Positions 31,166 to 39,585 of a DNA stretch of 64,000 nt are shown here, one piece after another (the stretch's first letter is position 1; every line of letters starts with the position of its first letter). The DNA is taken from assembly GCA_036389255.1 (NCBI GenBank), contig DASVQI010000041.1, positions 496,001 through 560,000 on the forward strand. Direction: 5' to 3'. The translations under genes and the position numbers were made by a program. The notes under the pieces were generated by a model that was given only the letters and a program-made list of their open reading frames with translations, had not been told where the DNA came from and made no database searches. This DNA comes from JACVRN01 sp036389255. Lineage in GTDB: Bacteria; Acidobacteriota; Blastocatellia; Pyrinomonadales; Pyrinomonadaceae.

Positions 31166-32611
31166 TCAGACCTGAAATTGCGCGGCCTCCAGCAGCTCCT
31201 TGACGTAGCCAAGGAACTTCTCAGCGTCGGAGCCGTCTATGGTGCGATGGTCGAAGGTCAGCGCGAAGTAGGCCATGTGCCGAATCGCTATGTAGTCGTC
31301 GCCTTCGGGGCTTGTCACGACCTTCGCGCGCTTCTCTATTGTGCCGACGCCTAGTATGGCTACCTGCGGCTGGTTGATGATGGGCGTGCCGAAGAGCCCG
31401 CCGAAGACTCCCGGATTGGTGATGGTGAATGTTCCGCCCGCCACCTCGTCCGGCTTCAACTGCTTGGTGCGAGCCCTGTCTGCCAAATCGTTAGCCGCCC
31501 GCGCCAGTCCTGAAATAGAGAGGTCGTCGGCGCGCTTGATGACAGGCACAATCAGTCCCCAGTCGAGCGCGACCGCCATGCCCAGATTTATGTCGCGCTT
31601 GTAGATAATCTGGTCGCCGGAGACTTGCGAGTTGAAGATTGGAAACTTGCGAATCGCGCTGGTCACGGCTTGGAAGATAAACGGCATGTAGGAGAGCTTC
31701 GTGCCGTAGCGCTCTAAGAACGCGGCCTTGTGCTGGTCGCGCAGGCGCGCGATTCGGGTCATGTCTATCTCGTAGACGGTAGTGACGTGCGCGGAGGTGC
31801 GACGCGACAAGACCATGTGCTCGGCTATCTTCTTGCGCATGGTCGTCATGGGCTCTACGCGGTCGCCTGCCGCAGGCTGCACGGGCGGCGCTTGAACAGG
31901 AGGAGGCGCTTGTGTGCCTTGAGCCTGCCCCGCCTGCATGGCCTGCTGCGGTGACATCGCCGCGCCGGATTCTATGTAGCTCAGAATGTCGTTCTTCGTG
32001 ACGCGACCGCTCATCCCGGTGCCTTCGAGCTGCGAGATGTCTATGCCGTGCTCTCTCGCTATGTTACGCACGAGCGGGCTTGAGCGTGTGCGCCGCAGTT
32101 CTTCCGCAGACTGCGACGCGCGGTCTGCTTGGGCGGCAGGTGCCTGCGCTGAAGCTTGAGCAGGCGGCTGCGCTGTCGAAGCGGCTTCCTGCGCGGGCTG
32201 CGGCGGTGCGGCTGGCGGCGCTGGCGGCGGCTGGGGCGTTGAAGCCTGAGCGGCAGGCGCTGCGGGCGGTGCGGGCGGCGGAGGCGGCGGAGGCTCAGAT
32301 GCTACTGCGGCCTGCGATGCGGGAGCGGATGCTTGCGCTGCTCCGGCGCTTGCGCCGCCTCCGTTCGCTCCCTGTCCTCCGTCCAGCACGGCTACGACCG
32401 TGTTGACCTCGACGGTCGTCCCCTCTTGAAACTTAATCTCGGTGAGCGTGCCCGAAGCGGGGCTTGGAATCTCAGCGTCCACCTTGTCCGTAGAAATCTC
32501 AAAGAGCGGCTCGTCGCGCTCCACGCGCTCACCGACCTTCTTCAACCACCTTGTAATAGTACCCTCCGCGATGGACTCGCCCATCTGCGGCATGACGACA
32601 TCTGTGCTCAT
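31166..32611 (-). CDS. Dihydrolipoamide acyltransferase E2 of a 2-oxoacid dehydrogenase complex
   Basis: A 481-residue E2. One N-terminal lipoyl domain with lipoyl-lysine K43 in STDKVDAEI. Then a long Pro/Ala/Gln-rich linker (about 80-170), a peripheral-subunit-binding domain (about 178-217, SPLVRNIAREHGID) and a second flexible linker. The catalytic domain (about 250-481) has H455 and D459 in FDHRTIDGSDA. It transfers acyl groups to CoA and forms the complex core. One lipoyl domain and this E1 partner type suit branched-chain or pyruvate dehydrogenases; the exact substrate is open. Last of the lpd-E1-E1-DUF4242-E2 row; lipoylation would be by LipB/LipA encoded ~6 kb away. Confidence 0.92.
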   Translation of the reverse strand: MSTDVVMPQMGESIAEGTITRWLKKVGERVERDEPLFEISTDKVDAEIPSPASGTLTEIKFQEGTTVEVNTVVAVLDGGQGANGGGASAGAAQASAPASQAAVASEPPPPPPPAPPAAPAAQASTPQPPPAPPAAPPQPAQEAASTAQPPAQASAQAPAAQADRASQSAEELRRTRSSPLVRNIAREHGIDISQLEGTGMSGRVTKNDILSYIESGAAMSPQQAMQAGQAQGTQAPPPVQAPPVQPAAGDRVEPMTTMRKKIAEHMVLSRRTSAHVTTVYEIDMTRIARLRDQHKAAFLERYGTKLSYMPFIFQAVTSAIRKFPIFNSQVSGDQIIYKRDINLGMAVALDWGLIVPVIKRADDLSISGLARAANDLADRARTKQLKPDEVAGGTFTITNPGVFGGLFGTPIINQPQVAILGVGTIEKRAKVVTSPEGDDYIAIRHMAYFALTFDHRTIDGSDAEKFLGYVKELLEAAQFQV

Positions 32612-32626
32612 AAATGCTCCATAAAC

Positions 32627-32679
32627 AGTTTTCAGTTTTCAGTGAAGAGCAACCGGCCCTTTTCTGAAAACTGAAAACT
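32627..32679. repeat. Word-hairpin between DUF4242 and E2 genes (CAGTTTTCAGTTTTCAG)
   Basis: Perfect 16-bp arms AGTTTTCAGTTTTCAG (32627-32642) and complement (32664-32679), 21-nt loop. The arm is an exact tandem of the 7-mer CAGTTTT/TTTTCAG, and the right side continues as AAAAACT. It lies in the 73-bp gap inside the dehydrogenase operon and 16 bp upstream of the E2 start. Confidence 0.85.
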
Positions 32680-32684
32680 AAAAA

Positions 32685-32960
32685 CTATCCTTCCGCCGTT
32701 GTCGGGTCAATCATGCTTTTTACTTCCGAGATGCGGTTGGCGGGAAGTCCGCCCTGCCGCGCGTGCTCTCGAACCATCTCTTCATTGGGCGCTATGTAGA
32801 CGCAGTAAATCTTGTCGTCCGTTACGTAAGATTGCACCCACTGTATCTGCGGCCCCAGATTTTGCAGGACGTTGCAGGACGTTTGCGATGCTCCCTGCAA
32901 CTCCTCGGCGCTCAGTTTTCCGACGCCGGGCATGTCCCTCTCGATTACGTATTTCGGCAT
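32685..32960 (-). CDS. DUF4242 (SCO4226 nickel-binding-like) protein
   Basis: A 91-residue ferredoxin-like alpha-beta protein matching DUF4242: the start MPKYVIERDMPG and the central VQSYVTDDKIYCVYIAPNE are characteristic. The family has members described as nickel-binding and others without known function. It is placed between E1 beta and E2 in the dehydrogenase operon (39-bp and 73-bp gaps), an odd position for such a gene, and may regulate or stabilise the complex. A GGAG-type ribosome-binding site lies upstream of the ATG at 32960. Confidence 0.85.
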   Translation of the reverse strand: MPKYVIERDMPGVGKLSAEELQGASQTSCNVLQNLGPQIQWVQSYVTDDKIYCVYIAPNEEMVREHARQGGLPANRISEVKSMIDPTTAEG

Positions 32961-32999
32961 TTTCGTTCTCCTCTATTGTGAAGGATGGGATTCATCCTT

Positions 33000-34028
33000 T
33001 TAGTAGGCTGCGAGTCTTCGCGCCGCATCCAGCACGTCCTTTGTCTGCGGCATGTAATATTCTTCAAGCGGCGGCGAATAAGGCACGGGCGTATCTATGG
33101 AAGCGACCCGCACGACGGGAGCGTCCAGCCACTCGAAAGCCTCTTCGGCAATCGTCGCCGCAATCTCGCCGCCGATGCCGCCCGTGCGCGATGCTTCGTG
33201 CAGCACCATCACGCGGCTCGTCTTCTTCACCGAATCAAGAATCGCCTGCTTGTCTAATGGGGCGAGCGTGCGAAGGTCTATGACCTCTACGTCCAGCCCC
33301 TCTTTCTCCAATTCTTCAGCAGCATCAAGGGCGGTCAGCGTCATCGCGCCGAAGGTTATGATGGAAAGGTCGCGGCCCTCGCGCCGCGTGCGGGCCTTTC
33401 CAATCGGCACTATGTAATCATCTTCGGGCAGCTCTTCGCGCAGACGCGGCAGGCGGTAGAGCTTCTTGTGCTCGAAGAAAATCACAGGGTCAGGGTCGCG
33501 TATGGCTGCCTTGATTAAGCCCTTCGCGTCATAGGCCGTGGAAGGCTCCACCATCTTGAGCCCGGCCGTGTTCATGAAGAAGGCTTCCGCGTTCAGAGAG
33601 TGAAAGGGGCCGGCGTGGACGCCGCCTCCGCAGGGGCCGCGAAAGACTGCCTGAATTCCCGCGCCCCAGCGATAACGACACTTGGCCGCGTAGTTGGTCA
33701 GCATGTCGAAGCCGGCCGAGATGAAGTCTATGAATTGAAACTCTGCCACGGGCTTCATGCCCATGAGCGCCGCGCCGCAGGCCGCGCCCACTATCGCAGC
33801 TTCACTGATAGGCGTATCAATCACTCTTCCTGCGCCGAACTCGTCTATGAGCCCGTCCGTCACCTTGAAAGCGCCGCCGTACGCGCCCACGTCCTCGCCT
33901 ATGACAAAGACCTTCGGGTCGCTTTCCATCTCTTCCCAGATACCCTGTCGTATGGCCTCGACCATAGTCGCCTGACCGCCGCGCGACGGGCGATTCTGCT
34001 TATTCTCTTTTTTGGTTGCAGTTGACAT
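33000..34028 (-). CDS. 2-oxoacid dehydrogenase E1 component, beta subunit
   Basis: A 342-residue transketolase-like pyrimidine-binding subunit that pairs with E1 alpha to decarboxylate 2-oxoacids with ThDP. Features: VFVIGEDVGAYGGAFKVTDGL near 40-60, DTPISEAAIVGAACGAALMG, and the C-terminal transketolase domain with VLHEASRTGGIGGEIAA. Length and motifs fit pyruvate or branched-chain E1 beta. It lies 29 bp after E1 alpha. The first ~20 residues are a charged Lys/Asn/Arg-rich extension. Confidence 0.92.
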   Translation of the reverse strand: MSTATKKENKQNRPSRGGQATMVEAIRQGIWEEMESDPKVFVIGEDVGAYGGAFKVTDGLIDEFGAGRVIDTPISEAAIVGAACGAALMGMKPVAEFQFIDFISAGFDMLTNYAAKCRYRWGAGIQAVFRGPCGGGVHAGPFHSLNAEAFFMNTAGLKMVEPSTAYDAKGLIKAAIRDPDPVIFFEHKKLYRLPRLREELPEDDYIVPIGKARTRREGRDLSIITFGAMTLTALDAAEELEKEGLDVEVIDLRTLAPLDKQAILDSVKKTSRVMVLHEASRTGGIGGEIAATIAEEAFEWLDAPVVRVASIDTPVPYSPPLEEYYMPQTKDVLDAARRLAAY

Positions 34029-34057
34029 GCTCGTTTATAAACCTGAATCTTGCGTTT

Positions 34058-35155
34058 CTAGCTCTCTAAAACTTTCGGACGAAAAGCGGGCGGCACGAGC
34101 GAGTTGTCGAAGACATTGTGGGCGGCCTGCTCGGGCTCCGGCATCGGAGAGCTTTCGGCCCATGCCACGTCTTCGTCAATCTCGCGTTGTATGTCGGTCG
34201 TGACGGCGTCCAACTTCTCCTGCGTGGCCGCGCCCTGCTCCAATAAGAATCTCTCGCAACGGTCAATGGGGTCGTTGTTCTTCTCCCACCACTCCACCTC
34301 TCCTTCAGGGACGTAGCGCTGGTCGTCATGCTCGGCGTGCCCTTTGCGGCGATAGGTCTTGGCTTCAATCAGAACGGCCCCGCCTCCGCCGCGAGCATAC
34401 TCGAGCGAGCGGCGAGCCACCTCGTAGCAGGCGATGATGTCGTTGCCGTCAACTACGTGACCGGGGATGCCGTAGCCAGCCGCCTTGTTGGCCAGATTCT
34501 CAACGGCCGTCTGCAATTTAGTAGGCGTCGAGTAAGCGTAATGGTTATATTCGGCTACGACTATGAGCGGGAGTTTCTGCACGGCCGCGAAGTTCAAACC
34601 CTCGTGAAAAGCGCCCGTGCTGGTGCCGCCGTCGCCTATGTAAACGAGCGCGGCCACGTCCTTCTGCTGCATGCGCGCTCCCAGAACTACGCCCGTCATC
34701 ACGGGAATCATGTCGCCCAGATGAGAGATAGGCCCGATAAAACCCTTCTCCATGTTGCCGAAGTGAATGTTCAGGTCGCGCCCGCCCGAAGGCCCCCATG
34801 CCTTGGCCATGTACTGCGCGAAAATCTCTCGCGGGCGAATGCCTTTGACCAGCACCGCGCCCAAGTCTCTAATAAGCGGGCTCACGAAATCCTGCGGCCT
34901 CAGAGCGTAAGCGGTGCCGACCGCAGTCGCTTCCTGACCGAGCGAGCGAAAGACGCCGCCGACCACTTTTGTCTGACGGTAGAGATTGACCAGACGCTCT
35001 TCCACCATCCGCGTCAATTTAAGATAACGATAAAGCTCAAGCATCTGCTCGTGCGTCAAGGTCGTCTCGCTCGTACACGAAAGCTTCTCTGCCGGAGCGT
35101 CTGCGCCGCCTACGCCCTTGCCGTTACCCTGTGCCTGTTTGCGCTGTTTTTTCAT
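34058..35155 (-). CDS. 2-oxoacid dehydrogenase E1 component, alpha subunit
   Basis: A 365-residue ThDP-binding subunit. The ThDP/Mg motif is GDGGTSTGAFHEGLNFA (174-190). The substrate-side segments RSLGQEATAVG (about 70-80) and RDLNIHFGN (126-134) place it in the heterotetrameric E1 family (pyruvate, branched-chain or acetoin type); the sequence does not fix the substrate. The C-terminus includes the KTYRRKGHAEHDDQRYV phosphorylation-loop-like segment. It follows lpd by 73 bp on the same strand with a word-hairpin in the gap. Confidence 0.92.
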   Translation of the reverse strand: MKKQRKQAQGNGKGVGGADAPAEKLSCTSETTLTHEQMLELYRYLKLTRMVEERLVNLYRQTKVVGGVFRSLGQEATAVGTAYALRPQDFVSPLIRDLGAVLVKGIRPREIFAQYMAKAWGPSGGRDLNIHFGNMEKGFIGPISHLGDMIPVMTGVVLGARMQQKDVAALVYIGDGGTSTGAFHEGLNFAAVQKLPLIVVAEYNHYAYSTPTKLQTAVENLANKAAGYGIPGHVVDGNDIIACYEVARRSLEYARGGGGAVLIEAKTYRRKGHAEHDDQRYVPEGEVEWWEKNNDPIDRCERFLLEQGAATQEKLDAVTTDIQREIDEDVAWAESSPMPEPEQAAHNVFDNSLVPPAFRPKVLES

Positions 35156-35176
35156 AAAGAAAGCTGACGGTAATCA

Positions 35177-35222
35177 GCTATCAGCAGCCATCAGCTTTTG
35201 TCTCTGGCTGGCTGCTGATAGC
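35177..35222. repeat. Word-hairpin between lpd and E1 alpha (ATCAGC words)
   Basis: Perfect 14-bp arms GCTATCAGCAGCCA (35177-35190) and complement (35209-35222), flanked by further imperfect pairing. The words AATCAGC, TATCAGC, CATCAGC repeat within it. The same word family occurs at 10653-10699. It sits in the 73-bp gap between two co-directional genes and overlaps the region where the E1 alpha ribosome-binding site is expected. Confidence 0.75.
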
Positions 35223-35228
35223 CGAATG

Positions 35229-36632
35229 CTAAATGTGTATCGTCAAGCCGTGGATGCCTTCGGCGGCTTCCATGACGGTTTCCGCTATGGTCGGGTGCGC
35301 GTGCATCGTGCGGCCCAGTTCTTCTGCGGTTGATTCAAGCTGAAGTGCGACGCAGGCTTCTGCGATAAGCTCTGTGGCGTGCGGCCCTATGATGTGAACG
35401 CCCAGCAGCTCGTCGTACTTGGTCTCGGAGACTATCTTGACGAAGCCCTCCTCTTCGCCAAGGATGCGCGCCTTGCCGGACGCCGAGAAGGGAAACTTAG
35501 CCACCTTCACGTCGTAGCCTTCTTTGCGCGCGGCTGCTTCTGTCAGGCCGACGCTCGCCACCTCCGGGTCGCAGTAGGTGCATGATGGAACGTGACGCAG
35601 GTTTATAGGCTGCGCGTGTTGTCCCGCAATCTGCTCCACCGCGAGTATGCCTTCCTTGGAGGCAAGGTGAGCGAGCCACGGCGTCGGTATCACGTCGCCT
35701 ATGGCGTAGACGTTGGGCTCTCCTGTGCGAAGGAATTCGTCCACCTGAACCGCGCCGCGCTCGACCTTTATCTTCGTCCCTTCGAGCCCCAGACCCTCTA
35801 GATAAGGCATGCGCCCCACGGCCACCAGCAGCATCTCCGCTTCAAGCGTCACTTCCTCTCCCTTGGAGGTCTTGCCCGTGAGACGAATCCCTGTGTCCGT
35901 CCTCTCAAGCTTTTCCAGCTTCGTATCAAGCTGCGATTTGATGCCGCGCTTGCGGAACGATTTTTCAAGCTCCTTAGAGACTTCTTCATCTTCCAGAGGG
36001 AGAAGTCTAGGCATCAGCTCGACTATGGTCGTGTCCGAGCCGAAGCGCGAATAGACGGAAGCGAACTCCACGCCGACAGCGCCCGCGCCCATGACGATTA
36101 GTGACTTCGGCACCTCTTTCAATTCGAGAATCTGGTCGGAGTTGACCACGCGCTCTCCGTCAACTTCAAAACCCGGAATGGGCCTGACGACGGAGCCCGT
36201 GGCGATGATGATGTTTCGGGTGTTGATGACTTGCTTCTGGCCGTCGTCGCCCGTGACTTCTACCTTGCCGGGCAGGGCCAGCCTTCCTTTACCCTTGAAG
36301 ACCGTGATGGTGTTCTTCTTCATAAGGTACTCTATGCCCTTTGAGTTCTTCATCACGACCTTGTCCTTGCGCTTCTGCACGTCCGCGAAGGCAAGCTGAA
36401 TCTCGGTCGCCTGCACGCCGTAATCCTGCGCGTGCTGCATCTGCTCGTAAACGTGCGCGGACATCAGAAGCGCCTTCGTAGGGATACAGCCCCGCAGCGT
36501 GCAGGTGCCGCCCAGCCGCTTGTCCTTCTCTACGATTGCGACCTTTAAGCCGAGTTGCGCTCCCCTGATTGCGGCCACATAACCGCCCGGCCCGCTCCCT
36601 ATAACCGTGACATCAAACTGTTCCGTAGCCAA
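35229..36632 (-). CDS. lpd: Dihydrolipoyl dehydrogenase (E3)
   Basis: A 467-residue flavoprotein that re-oxidises dihydrolipoyl groups using NAD+. The FAD motif is GSGPGGYVAAIRGAQ (12-26), the redox disulfide is C44/C49 in GGTCTLRGCIPTK, the NAD-binding motif is GAGAVGVEFA, and the C-terminal HAHPTIAETVMEA supplies the His-Glu pair. All catalytic residues are present. The start is decided by the ribosome-binding site: AAGGAG (36645-36640) lies 7 nt before a TTG at 36632, right at the family's N-terminus; the ATG at 36680 falls in a hairpin. First gene of the complex itself. Confidence 0.94.
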   Translation of the reverse strand: MATEQFDVTVIGSGPGGYVAAIRGAQLGLKVAIVEKDKRLGGTCTLRGCIPTKALLMSAHVYEQMQHAQDYGVQATEIQLAFADVQKRKDKVVMKNSKGIEYLMKKNTITVFKGKGRLALPGKVEVTGDDGQKQVINTRNIIIATGSVVRPIPGFEVDGERVVNSDQILELKEVPKSLIVMGAGAVGVEFASVYSRFGSDTTIVELMPRLLPLEDEEVSKELEKSFRKRGIKSQLDTKLEKLERTDTGIRLTGKTSKGEEVTLEAEMLLVAVGRMPYLEGLGLEGTKIKVERGAVQVDEFLRTGEPNVYAIGDVIPTPWLAHLASKEGILAVEQIAGQHAQPINLRHVPSCTYCDPEVASVGLTEAAARKEGYDVKVAKFPFSASGKARILGEEEGFVKIVSETKYDELLGVHIIGPHATELIAEACVALQLESTAEELGRTMHAHPTIAETVMEAAEGIHGLTIHI

Positions 36633-36651
36633 TGATTCTCTCCTTAAAAGC

Positions 36652-36719
36652 AGTGACGAGTGATGAGCGAAGAGTGACAAGCGAATGGCTTTTTAACTCG
36701 TCCCTCGCAACTCGTCACT
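36652..36719. repeat. Word-hairpin upstream of lpd (AGTGACGAGT arms)
   Basis: Perfect 10-bp arms (36652-36661 and 36710-36719) with partial pairing inside; words GTGACGAGT, GATGAGCGA, GAGTGACAAG and CTCGTCACT recur. It spans from the last codon region of the DinB-like gene to about 6 bp upstream of the lpd ribosome-binding site. Related in wording to 16455-16504. Confidence 0.65.
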
Positions 36720-37161
36720 TGTTCCTGTAGTTAGCTATCTGCGCCGCGTGATGCGCGTGGTGTTCAAAGGTGACGCCTTCTATGAACTTGTAGGTAGGCG
36801 ACTTTTCTTCTATCTCGTCCGGCAGAGAAGCTATCACCTGTTCCAACTCGCCGTGCGCGCGGTCGAACTCCTCGCGGACTTCTGCAAAGCTGTGTGCGGC
36901 GCGCTCACTTATGGCACGCGCGTTGAATTCGTCTATCAACTCCTGATTCAGCTTACGCGGTTTCCAAGTGCCTGCCTGAATCTCGCGCAAACTACGCGCG
37001 CCTTCAATCTCCCACGCCGTGATGTGAGAGAGCGCGTCCTTTATAGACCACTGCTCGGTCAGCCCTTTACGAATGGCCTCGTCCGGGGATAAGCCTTCGA
37101 GGGCATCCGTCAACTTTTGATGCGAGGCGCGCACGCGCTCTACAATCTCACTCTTTTTCAT
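36715..37161 (-). CDS. DinB/ClbS-like four-helix-bundle protein
   Basis: A 148-residue protein of the DinB-like superfamily (ClbS/DfsB branch). The metal-ligand-like His residues occur in LSHITAWE (about 55) and in EHHAHHAAQ near the C-terminus, as expected for a three-His site. Members include thiol transferases, DNA-damage-linked proteins and a colibactin self-protection protein; the role here is unknown. ATG 37161 follows AGAGAGG; the frame is open upstream but lacks support. It lies 82 bp upstream of lpd on the same strand, so the dehydrogenase genes may be transcribed from its promoter. Confidence 0.83.
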   Translation of the reverse strand: MKKSEIVERVRASHQKLTDALEGLSPDEAIRKGLTEQWSIKDALSHITAWEIEGARSLREIQAGTWKPRKLNQELIDEFNARAISERAAHSFAEVREEFDRAHGELEQVIASLPDEIEEKSPTYKFIEGVTFEHHAHHAAQIANYRNK

Positions 37162-37298
37162 CAGAAGCCTCTCTTTCCCGTCGCCCGCGCGCAAAGACCC
37201 TGTGACAGCCGCTTTCAAGCTGCGTCTGCTGCGCCCGAAGGCGCAATAGTCCGACCCGCATTAAATCTTTAATTTTCGTGCTTACATTAAAGACGGGT

Positions 37299-37328
37299 AT
37301 TATAATCTGTCAGCCCCGTTTACTACAA
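37299..37328 (-). promoter_or_regulatory. Putative promoter of the dinB-lpd-E1-E2 row
   Basis: On the minus strand: -35-like TTGTAG (37328-37323), 18-bp spacer, perfect -10 TATAAT (37304-37299). It lies ~138 bp upstream of the DinB-like start and after the stop of the lipoprotein gene. The -10 is near-palindromic (ATTATAAT), so direction rests on the -35. Confidence 0.5.
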
Positions 37329-37369
37329 AGCGAGCACAAGGCTTGAAGCTGGTAGAGGCTTTCGCGCCG

Positions 37370-37777
37370 TCAATCCTGAAAGAGGCTCAGGTAGTCGTTG
37401 ACGAGCTTGTCCAGTTTTGTCTTGAACGCGGCATCGGTGGCGGCTATCGGCATGGATTGAAGCCGGACGATGGTCATCTGGTTGCGCCGGATGGTATCAA
37501 TGAGGCGGCGCTCCGTCACGTCGCTGACCTGAATGCCGCGCACCCCTGCAAGGAAGGCCGCCTTGGACTTTATCTCGCGCTTGCGTGAGTCAAGATACTG
37601 CTGCGCGTCGTCCACGCCTTCGGACGGATTGCGAGCGGCCTTGATGCGCCCGTCAATCTCAGTCGTGAAAGCATCAATCTCGTTGAGGGCGGCGTTTATC
37701 TCCGCGTCCTTTCTGCATCCGGCGAGAAGCAGCGAAGCTACTATCAGCAGCACCATGCAGCCCGACTTTGCGCGCAC
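37370..37777 (-). CDS. Small lipoprotein of unknown function
   Basis: A 135-residue lipoprotein with signal MRAKSGCMVLLIVASLLLAGC and lipidation on C21 (lipobox LLAGC). The mature part is helical with charged repeats (EIDAFTTEIDGRIKAAR, later KSKAAFLAGVRGI) and no recognised domain. The start is decided by the ribosome-binding site: GAGGAG (37790-37785) lies 7 nt before a GTG at 37777; a longer frame to 37825 has no site. It is divergent from the rhodanese gene, with a short shared gap of ~92 bp that must hold both promoters. Confidence 0.75.
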   Translation of the reverse strand: MRAKSGCMVLLIVASLLLAGCRKDAEINAALNEIDAFTTEIDGRIKAARNPSEGVDDAQQYLDSRKREIKSKAAFLAGVRGIQVSDVTERRLIDTIRRNQMTIVRLQSMPIAATDAAFKTKLDKLVNDYLSLFQD

Positions 37778-37869
37778 TTTTGCACTCCTCAAAAGGGTTT
37801 CCGACGCGCTATGATTTAACCGCACGACGAAGAGAAGTCAAGTATGAAGGGAAGGCTGGAGGGCTTTCT

Positions 37870-38244
37870 ATGAAACACTCCGAGGGATTTCTGAAGATAG
37901 TTGACGACGCCAAGAGACGCATCAACGAAGTAACAGTAGAGGAGACGCTCGCGCGCCTCTCGGCCAACACGGGCGCGCGACTGGTTGACGTGCGCGAAGA
38001 CAACGAATGGCAGGCGGGCCGCGCAAGGGGCGCAGAGCATCTAGGCAAGGGCATCATAGAGCGCGACATAGAGGCGCAGGTTCCCGACAAGGATACGGAG
38101 CTCATACTCTACTGCGGCGGCGGCTATCGCTCCGCGCTCGCTGCCGACGCGCTTCAGAAGATGGGCTACAGGAAGGTCTACTCTATGGCGGGCGGCTGGA
38201 AAGCATGGAAAGAATCGGGCACTCCCATAGAGGAAACGAATTAA
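37870..38244 (+). CDS. Rhodanese-like sulfurtransferase
   Basis: A 124-residue single rhodanese domain. The active-site loop is YCGGGYRSALAADAL with catalytic Cys after an ILY strand, and the entry motif is RLVDVREDNEWQAGRARGAEHL. It carries a persulfide on Cys and could pass sulfur to acceptors, for example in Fe-S or thiolation pathways, both present in this window. ATG 37870 has GGAGGG upstream. It is followed 22 bp later by a small membrane protein gene. Confidence 0.88.
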   Translation: MKHSEGFLKIVDDAKRRINEVTVEETLARLSANTGARLVDVREDNEWQAGRARGAEHLGKGIIERDIEAQVPDKDTELILYCGGGYRSALAADALQKMGYRKVYSMAGGWKAWKESGTPIEETN

Positions 38245-38266
38245 AAGGAGTTTATTCATTGAACCG

Positions 38267-38653
38267 ATGAGTCAATCAACCAGATTCGCTAAAATCGTCT
38301 ACACGGTAGCGGGCGTGTACGGCCTGCTCGCTCTCCTGCCGCAGTATTTTCTGGAAGAAAAGACGGGGCGCGATTATCCGCCGCCCATTACTCACCCGGA
38401 GTATTACTACGGCTTCATAGGCGTGGCCGTGGCGTGGCAGCTTCTTTTTCTAATACTGGCGCGCGACCCGGTTCGCTATCGCCTGATGATGATTCCCACC
38501 ATCCTTGAGAAGGCCAGCTTCGGCATCCCCGTCCTAATCCTTTTCGCCTTGAGCCGCGTCGGCCCGATGATGCTCGGAGCGGGAATCATAGACCTGATAC
38601 TAGGAACGCTCTTCGCAATATCCTACGCCAAGACCGCCGCGCAGAGAGATTGA
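38267..38653 (+). CDS. Small integral membrane protein, unknown function
   Basis: A 128-residue protein with four hydrophobic segments (about 10-28, 46-65, 75-92, 98-120) and a conserved-looking ITHPEYYYGFIG loop between the first two. No family is named with confidence. AAGGAG lies 16 nt upstream of the ATG, rather far; the gap and the start codon together form a TTATTCATTGA...TCAATCAA inverted-word element, so the beginning of the coding sequence itself is made of the repeat word. Downstream of the rhodanese gene and possibly co-transcribed. Confidence 0.72.
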   Translation: MSQSTRFAKIVYTVAGVYGLLALLPQYFLEEKTGRDYPPPITHPEYYYGFIGVAVAWQLLFLILARDPVRYRLMMIPTILEKASFGIPVLILFALSRVGPMMLGAGIIDLILGTLFAISYAKTAAQRD

Positions 38654-38679
38654 GTGCGTAGCGTCCAAGACCAACGACA

Positions 38680-39585
38680 ATGATTATGAAGAAGGTTCTG
38701 AAATCCTTTGCGCTCATCATTCTCATGGCGCTTCTCCCCGCAGGCGCGTCCGGGCAGAAAGGGGATGAGTATCCGGCCTGTAGACAGGAGGTGTTCGAGC
38801 GTCTTCAGCCGCTTCCGAAATTGAGCTACAGGTGCAGGCCGGACGCCGCGAACGATTACGACGAAGCGATTCTGAAATGGCCCGAGCGATTGAGGGCGAT
38901 TCGGAATTACATGGAGCGGCTGGCTTCAGTTTCAAGTCGCAACTGGTGGGAAACGAGAGTGGAGGAGCTGAACGTCTGCTACCTGCGCGGCGGCGCGGGA
39001 CGGCTGGATGAAGAAGAGGCTGCGAAGCTTCGTCGTGGGGACTACCCCATAAACCTCTTCGGGAATGGCCGCATCCGGCTTATAGTCGCTTCCGACCCCT
39101 GTTATCAAACCGGCTTTGGCGGCTCGAACGCCTTTCTGCTTTACAGGCGGGGCGGGCGCACAATCGTCACGCAGGCGCTGAACGGACATTTCTCCAGAGC
39201 CGATAACTCCATAGGTCTGGATTTCGCCCTGCTCAACAGGCGGCAGTTGGTCGAAATCTCTACCACTACGGGCGGCCTGAACCCTTACATCACAAACCAT
39301 TACTTCGTTCTGGACGAGGCCACGGGTAGGGCTGTCCCCGCCCCGCTCTTCAGGGAAGGAGAGAGGCTGACCAGCAGGATAACTTCGGTGCTGATTCTGG
39401 ATGACGGGACATTTCCCGAAGAGCTCGCGGAGAGGCGGATTATTAAAGCGAACAGGCTGGCCCAAAGGTTCTACACCTACGAAGACGCGGCCGGGCGCGG
39501 CGGCATAAAGGACGCGAGCGGCCGGAGCCTTCGCAGAAGAGTCTACGTCTGGAACGGCCGGTATTACGCAGGAAGAGAAAGGTAA
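38680..39585 (+). CDS. Secreted protein of unknown function
   Basis: A 301-residue exported protein (signal peptide with core FALIILMALLPAGASG, cleavage near residue 25). The mature part has a few Cys residues (for example in YPACRQ, YRCRPD, VCYLRG, DPCYQT), perhaps disulfides, and alternates alpha and beta. A central segment (SNAFLLYRRGGRTIVTQALNGHF) looks like a beta-sandwich or beta-propeller blade. No family recognised. It follows the small membrane protein by 26 bp on the same strand. The ATG at 38680 directly starts the signal peptide. Confidence 0.7.
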   Translation: MIMKKVLKSFALIILMALLPAGASGQKGDEYPACRQEVFERLQPLPKLSYRCRPDAANDYDEAILKWPERLRAIRNYMERLASVSSRNWWETRVEELNVCYLRGGAGRLDEEEAAKLRRGDYPINLFGNGRIRLIVASDPCYQTGFGGSNAFLLYRRGGRTIVTQALNGHFSRADNSIGLDFALLNRRQLVEISTTTGGLNPYITNHYFVLDEATGRAVPAPLFREGERLTSRITSVLILDDGTFPEELAERRIIKANRLAQRFYTYEDAAGRGGIKDASGRSLRRRVYVWNGRYYAGRER

